This document shows positions 60,222 through 64,000 of a stretch of 64,000 nucleotides of DNA, piece after piece. The notes under the pieces were generated by a model, which did not search any database, had not been told where the DNA came from, and saw nothing but the letters and a program-made list of their open reading frames with translations. The translations under genes and the position numbers were made by a program. The stretch is from Candidatus Rifleibacteriota bacterium (lineage in GTDB: Bacteria > Muiribacteriota > Ozemobacteria > Ozemobacterales > Ozemobacteraceae): assembly GCA_015233565.1 (NCBI GenBank), contig JADFXM010000030.1, forward strand, positions 1 to 64,000, in the 5' to 3' direction. Position 1 is the first letter of the stretch. Each line of letters begins with the position of its first letter.

Positions 60222-62585
60222 ATGGAAGATTGTAATCCACAAAAAGAGCATTCCGATGCAATGTTACAGTCAGAACGATTGTTTTTGCGAAGGTTGATTA
60301 ATTCAATCCCTCATTTGATTTGCATTAAAGACTTGGATGGGCATTTTGTTTTTGTCAACCGAGCAATAGCAGATTTTTTCGGTGTAAATGCAAACGAAAT
60401 GCTTGATAAGACCGATGAAGACTTCGAGTTTTTGATAGTTGATGAGAAAGAAAAGAATACACTGAAACACCCTCGAGAGATAATTAAAGGAAAGCAAGCG
60501 CATTTCATACCGGAAATCCAATTAGTTGATCATCAAAAAAAAGAATATTGGTTTTCAGTCGCTGAGATTCCATTGATTGCGGAAGATGGTTCTTGTAATC
60601 AGTTGCTTATGCTTTTTACTGATATTACTGTAAGAAAAGCCATTGAAATCGACTTAATTCAAAGTCGACAAGCTGCTGAAGCTTCAAATCGGGCGAAAAG
60701 CAATTTTCTTGCTAACATGAGCCACGAAATTCGCACTCCAATGAATGGCGTTATCGGAATGGTCGGCGTTCTATTGGATATGCCCCTCACCCTTGAACAG
60801 AGAAGATATACTGAAATCATTCGTTCCAGCGGTGAAAGTTTGTTAAGTCTGATCAACGATATCCTTGATTTTTCCAAAATTGAAGCGAGAAAGCTCGACC
60901 TGGAAATACTGGACTTTGATCTTCGTACAACTATTGAAGAAACTGCCGAATTACTTTCAATAAAATCCAATGATAAAAAGCTTGAATTGATCTGCATTGT
61001 CGATTTAAACATCCCTCCATTTGTAAGGGGTGATCCAGGGAGATTACGCCAGATAATCATGAATCTCGCCGGAAATGCGATAAAATTTACTCAAAAAGGT
61101 GAAGTGGCAATTCGAGCCACTCTTGAGAACGAAGAAAGCGATCAGATAACCGTCCGTTTTTCCATTACCGACACAGGCATTGGAATTCCTGAAAATAAGC
61201 AAAACTCCCTGTTTAACCCTTTCACCCAGCTTGAAAGCTCTATTTCCAGGGAATACGGGGGAACCGGATTAGGGCTTGCTATCTCCAAACAATTGTCAGA
61301 AATGATGGGAGGGCAAATTGGTGTCAAAAGTGAACTAGGGAAAGGCTCCAACTTTTGGTTTACCACTGTCTTAAAAAAACAGACCACCCCCGTCGTTTCC
61401 GAATTCGAAGATTTTGGGGATTTAAAAAATTTAAAAGTACTTATTGTTGACGACAATGATACCAATCGTTCGCTTTTGAAGATGCTTTTGAGCTCCTGGG
61501 GATGCCGCTTTGAGGAAACCTCCGAAGGATTTCCAGCTTTGGAAATGTTACGAACTGCGGTAAAAGACAAGGATCCCTTCCAGATGATTGTCCTGGACAG
61601 CCAAATGCCAGGATTGGACGGAATTTCCCTCGGACAGGAAATTAAAAAAGACTCCCTTATATCCAAAACAGATATGATATTGATGACTTCCCTTGGACAA
61701 CGCGTAAACGTCCAGAATCTTGAGGGGATTGGCTTTACGAGTTATCTTTCCAAACCAGTTCGCCAAGGCAAACTTCGCGAGTGTATGAAAATAACCATAG
61801 GTCCAAGGAGCAAACCCAAATGGTCACCGGAAATAACAAAGCAGACAATTGCAGATTCGGTCAAAAAACGTGTTCGCATACTATTAGCCGAGGATAACCC
61901 CGTTAATCAGCAGGTCGCTATGGCAATTTTGAAAAAGCAAGGATACCGTTCCGACGCCGTCGGCAACGGAAGAGAAGCAGTGAAAGCCTTGCAGGATATC
62001 TCTTACGATATCGTCTTTATGGATTGTCAAATGCCTGAAATGGATGGCTTTGAAGCCACAAAAATCATTCGTTCAAAGAACTCCACTGTGAAAAAGCCGA
62101 ACATCCCTATAATCGCAATGACAGCAAATGCGATGGTAGGTGACAAGGAAAAATGCATAGAAGCAGGAATGGACGATTACCTATCCAAGCCGGTGCGACC
62201 GCAGGAACTAGCTGCTATTCTTGAAAAGTGGCTTACCAAATTGAGTTCCGACTTGCGTGTCTTCAATCGGGAATCCCTGCTGGAAAGGATGATGGGAGAT
62301 GATCTATTGATGATGGAAATCGTCAACGAATTTTCCAAGGGACTATCACCTGGACTGGAGACCTTAAAAAAGGCAACAGAGAACAACGATTCAATTCAAG
62401 TTGAACGACAGGCTCAAACCTTGAAAGGTGCAAGCGCCAATGTCGGAGCAGAATTGATACAAATTGTCGCTTTCGGAATTGAACAACTCGCCTCCCTGAA
62501 AAAAATTGAAGAGGTTCCTTCACTTTTCCCCGAATTAGAAAAGCAAATTGAAAAATTTAAGAAAGCTATTTTTTCTGAAGAATAG
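60222..62585 (+). CDS. hybrid sensor histidine kinase (PAS, HisKA, HATPase, two REC, degenerate Hpt)
   Basis: 787 residues, soluble. PAS sensor at about 20-135 (DLDGHFVFVNRAIADFFGV). HisKA has the phospho-His in NFLANMSHEIRTPMNGVIG. The ATPase has NLAGNAIKFT, DTGIGIP and GGTGLGLAI. REC1 has LIVDDND, LDSQMPG and SKPVR. REC2 has LLAEDNPVN, MDCQMPEMDG and YLSKPVRP. The C-terminal Hpt is recognisable (EIVNEFSKGLS..., TLKGASANVGA), but its phospho-acceptor His is Gln 732 (codon CAA 62415-62417). The relay should therefore stop at REC2 or use an external Hpt. No response-regulator gene is adjacent. Confidence 0.95.
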   Translation: MEDCNPQKEHSDAMLQSERLFLRRLINSIPHLICIKDLDGHFVFVNRAIADFFGVNANEMLDKTDEDFEFLIVDEKEKNTLKHPREIIKGKQAHFIPEIQLVDHQKKEYWFSVAEIPLIAEDGSCNQLLMLFTDITVRKAIEIDLIQSRQAAEASNRAKSNFLANMSHEIRTPMNGVIGMVGVLLDMPLTLEQRRYTEIIRSSGESLLSLINDILDFSKIEARKLDLEILDFDLRTTIEETAELLSIKSNDKKLELICIVDLNIPPFVRGDPGRLRQIIMNLAGNAIKFTQKGEVAIRATLENEESDQITVRFSITDTGIGIPENKQNSLFNPFTQLESSISREYGGTGLGLAISKQLSEMMGGQIGVKSELGKGSNFWFTTVLKKQTTPVVSEFEDFGDLKNLKVLIVDDNDTNRSLLKMLLSSWGCRFEETSEGFPALEMLRTAVKDKDPFQMIVLDSQMPGLDGISLGQEIKKDSLISKTDMILMTSLGQRVNVQNLEGIGFTSYLSKPVRQGKLRECMKITIGPRSKPKWSPEITKQTIADSVKKRVRILLAEDNPVNQQVAMAILKKQGYRSDAVGNGREAVKALQDISYDIVFMDCQMPEMDGFEATKIIRSKNSTVKKPNIPIIAMTANAMVGDKEKCIEAGMDDYLSKPVRPQELAAILEKWLTKLSSDLRVFNRESLLERMMGDDLLMMEIVNEFSKGLSPGLETLKKATENNDSIQVERQAQTLKGASANVGAELIQIVAFGIEQLASLKKIEEVPSLFPELEKQIEKFKKAIFSEE

Positions 62586-62840
62586 ATTTCGGTAATTCGT
62601 TTCTACAGAAAATCTTTCACCATTACCTGCAAATTGCTCAGAAACACATAAAACTCTGCACTAGTAGCGCTTTGTGAAATTTAGCTCGATCTTAATTTTC
62701 ATCTGTTTTAAGTGCTTCAAGTTAAAATTTTAAAATTTAAAGCAAACAATTTAAAGAAAAATCATTTTCCTCTTGATTTTTCTCTACAAAAATATATATT
62801 ATTGTCCTATGTAGTATGGGAAGATAACGGGGAAAAAATA

Positions 62841-63710
62841 ATGTTCCGGGAAAAGCTGCGAAAAATCTGGGTTTCAATGTTTGCAACAGTCATGGTTTTT
62901 TCTGGATCTTCTTTTTCTTATGCACAAGAAAGCAATAACCTCAAGTTAAATCTGAAAAGTGAAGCTGCAGCTAGAGCATCTCAAGCCGTTGAATCCTCAC
63001 CCGTATTTCGAGTTTCACTTGACAGTCGGTTTCAAAATTTTAATCCGAAACCATATAACGATCTCACCTCAATAAAGACAGATTCCCCATTCTTAAAGTC
63101 TAATCCTGAATGGGATGAAATTCCTATCCTGAATGACAGCCGATTTGACGCTACCGGTGAAAAAATTCGACGTTCAACCAAAAGGACTTTGGGTTCCACT
63201 CTTACTTTAACCGCCGGTTATGTTGAAGAACCCAAAGGCTGGGGAGCCCCCAAATCCAAAACGTTTGGAGCAGGAACCAACGGTGCCCGCTGGAGCATTT
63301 ACGGGCAAGTCGGTCAGGAACAGCCGTTTTTGGTGCCAATTGCAACTGCGCAGCAAACCGGAGAAATCAGAGCCAAGATGCTTTCTAATGTTTCAGAAGC
63401 ATTTCAACCCCCCAACAAAGCTGACTTTTCCTCATCCGGCGATCCCAAAGGGATGCCACAAGTAATAAATAACTACTACCTTGAAGCGGTATATAAATTC
63501 AGACCTTCAATTAAAGGGAAGGTTTCCTACGAACGTTCGCAGTTCGATTCTTTAGAAAAAAATGAAAATGTCCAAGTTGAGGGTGTGGTCGAAACCGGAC
63601 CAAATGTCATGATTAAAGCAGGTTATCGCAATCAAACAACCCCTGAGGCTTCCGATAAAAGCAACCAAGGCGACAAGAAAGTCTGGACGGAATTCATTTT
63701 GAAGTTTTGA
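62841..63710 (+). CDS. exported protein, unknown
   Basis: 289 residues from ATG 62841 with GGGGAA upstream. An open frame from 62712 lacks a ribosome site. Signal peptide (FATVMVFSGSSFSYA) cut near AQE. The C-terminal part has beta-strand pairs (YYLEAVYKFRPSIKGKVSYERSQF shown in part, VEGVVETGPNVMIKAGYRNQ) as in outer-membrane-barrel-like proteins, and it ends in WTEFILKF, a typical Phe-terminated barrel strand. Function unknown. Confidence 0.72.
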   Translation: MFREKLRKIWVSMFATVMVFSGSSFSYAQESNNLKLNLKSEAAARASQAVESSPVFRVSLDSRFQNFNPKPYNDLTSIKTDSPFLKSNPEWDEIPILNDSRFDATGEKIRRSTKRTLGSTLTLTAGYVEEPKGWGAPKSKTFGAGTNGARWSIYGQVGQEQPFLVPIATAQQTGEIRAKMLSNVSEAFQPPNKADFSSSGDPKGMPQVINNYYLEAVYKFRPSIKGKVSYERSQFDSLEKNENVQVEGVVETGPNVMIKAGYRNQTTPEASDKSNQGDKKVWTEFILKF

Positions 63711-63720
63711 AGTCCGCTTT

Positions 63721-64000
63721 ATGCGGATAACCGCGATCAAAATCTTTCCTTTGAAAATCCCCAGAGGCAAAGTCCGCGCTTTTGCTTCGATTATTCTTGA
63801 TGATTTCATCATGATTCGCGATTTTAAGGTAATTGAAGGGCGGAAAGGCGTTTTTGTCGGGTTTCCAACACGAAAAATCACAGACGGTGTGTTCCGTGAA
63901 ATTATCCAACCTGTTGATTCCATAGCTGATCAGACAATAAAAGAGGCAATCATCCGAGCTTACGAAGATGAAATGGCTCGCCCCGAAAATAGCCTCGAAA
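63721..64000 (+). CDS. spoVG: SpoVG family RNA/DNA-binding regulator (cut by window end)
   Basis: First 93 residues are present. The family pattern is clear: RITAIKIFPLKIPRGKVRAFASI, LDDFIMIRDFKVIEGRKGVFVGFP, and REIIQPVDSIADQTIKEAI (each shown in part). SpoVG is a small nucleic-acid-binding regulator in Firmicutes, spirochaetes and other phyla. Ten nt after the upstream gene and probably co-transcribed. Confidence 0.92.
   Translation, partial: MRITAIKIFPLKIPRGKVRAFASIILDDFIMIRDFKVIEGRKGVFVGFPTRKITDGVFREIIQPVDSIADQTIKEAIIRAYEDEMARPENSLE

Noticed and set aside
1..64000. CRISPR array, integrase-type attachment site or toxin-antitoxin pair
   Set aside because: No regularly spaced repeats, no tyrosine or serine integrase and no recognisable small toxin-antitoxin pair were seen; the mobile element is explained by the DDE transposase.

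Overview
The window shows an AT-rich bacterial chromosome segment interrupted by one complete, Mu-like transposable prophage. The host looks like a didermic, deep-branching bacterium: it has lipoproteins and many Sec-exported proteins, a SpoVG homologue, large membrane class III cyclases and NHL/TIG-repeat proteins. Candidatus Riflebacteria/Ozemobacteria would fit this gene mix, but no rRNA or ribosomal protein is present and the assignment is only a guess.

Host, left and right flanks of the prophage (75-4718 and 40238-42455, minus strand). A giant membrane-bound class III adenylyl/guanylyl cyclase locus was split in two by the prophage. Removing 4719-40237 and one copy of the 5-bp duplication ATCGT restores an uninterrupted frame of 1354 codons plus stop. 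A second cyclase follows directly. The first catalytic domain keeps both metal Asp residues but has lost the transition-state Arg. The second keeps Lys, Thr, Asn and Arg but has lost the first metal Asp. Together they look like the C1/C2 pseudo-heterodimer of animal membrane cyclases.

Prophage (4719-40237, 35.5 kb, TG...CA ends, ATCGT duplication, MuA-type end repeats at both ends). From the left: a membrane GIY-YIG/DUF4041 nuclease that resembles the anti-phage protein SNIPE, a S24-type repressor, then rightward early genes (two small regulators, transposase A, ATPase B, a coiled-coil protein, Gam). A middle region follows (zinc-ribbon protein, Mor-like activator, GemA/gp16, a C39-like cysteine protease, tRNA-like elements, P22-type antirepressor). 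Late operon 1 holds the endolysin, holin, gp26-like protein, small and large terminase, portal, MuF head protein with a zincin C-terminus, and gpG. Late operon 2 holds protease/scaffold, decoration protein, major capsid, gp36, gp37, tail tube, frameshifted tail chaperone, tape measure, tail tip and fibre-like genes. Both late operons start with a near-identical activator-box/-10 module. There is no sheath or baseplate set, so the virion is probably a siphovirus with Mu-type replication. Four late genes carry Sec signal peptides, which is odd for virion genes.

Host, right part (42456-64000). An iron-uptake operon (feoB, a DtxR-FeoA fusion, then an EFR1-type ferredoxin), a formylglycine-generating-enzyme family protein, a Na+/solute symporter, a cluster of exported proteins of unknown function, a lipoprotein with TIG domains and a zinc protease domain, an NHL-repeat protein, a hybrid sensor kinase whose Hpt domain has Gln in place of the phospho-acceptor His, an exported protein, and the start of spoVG.
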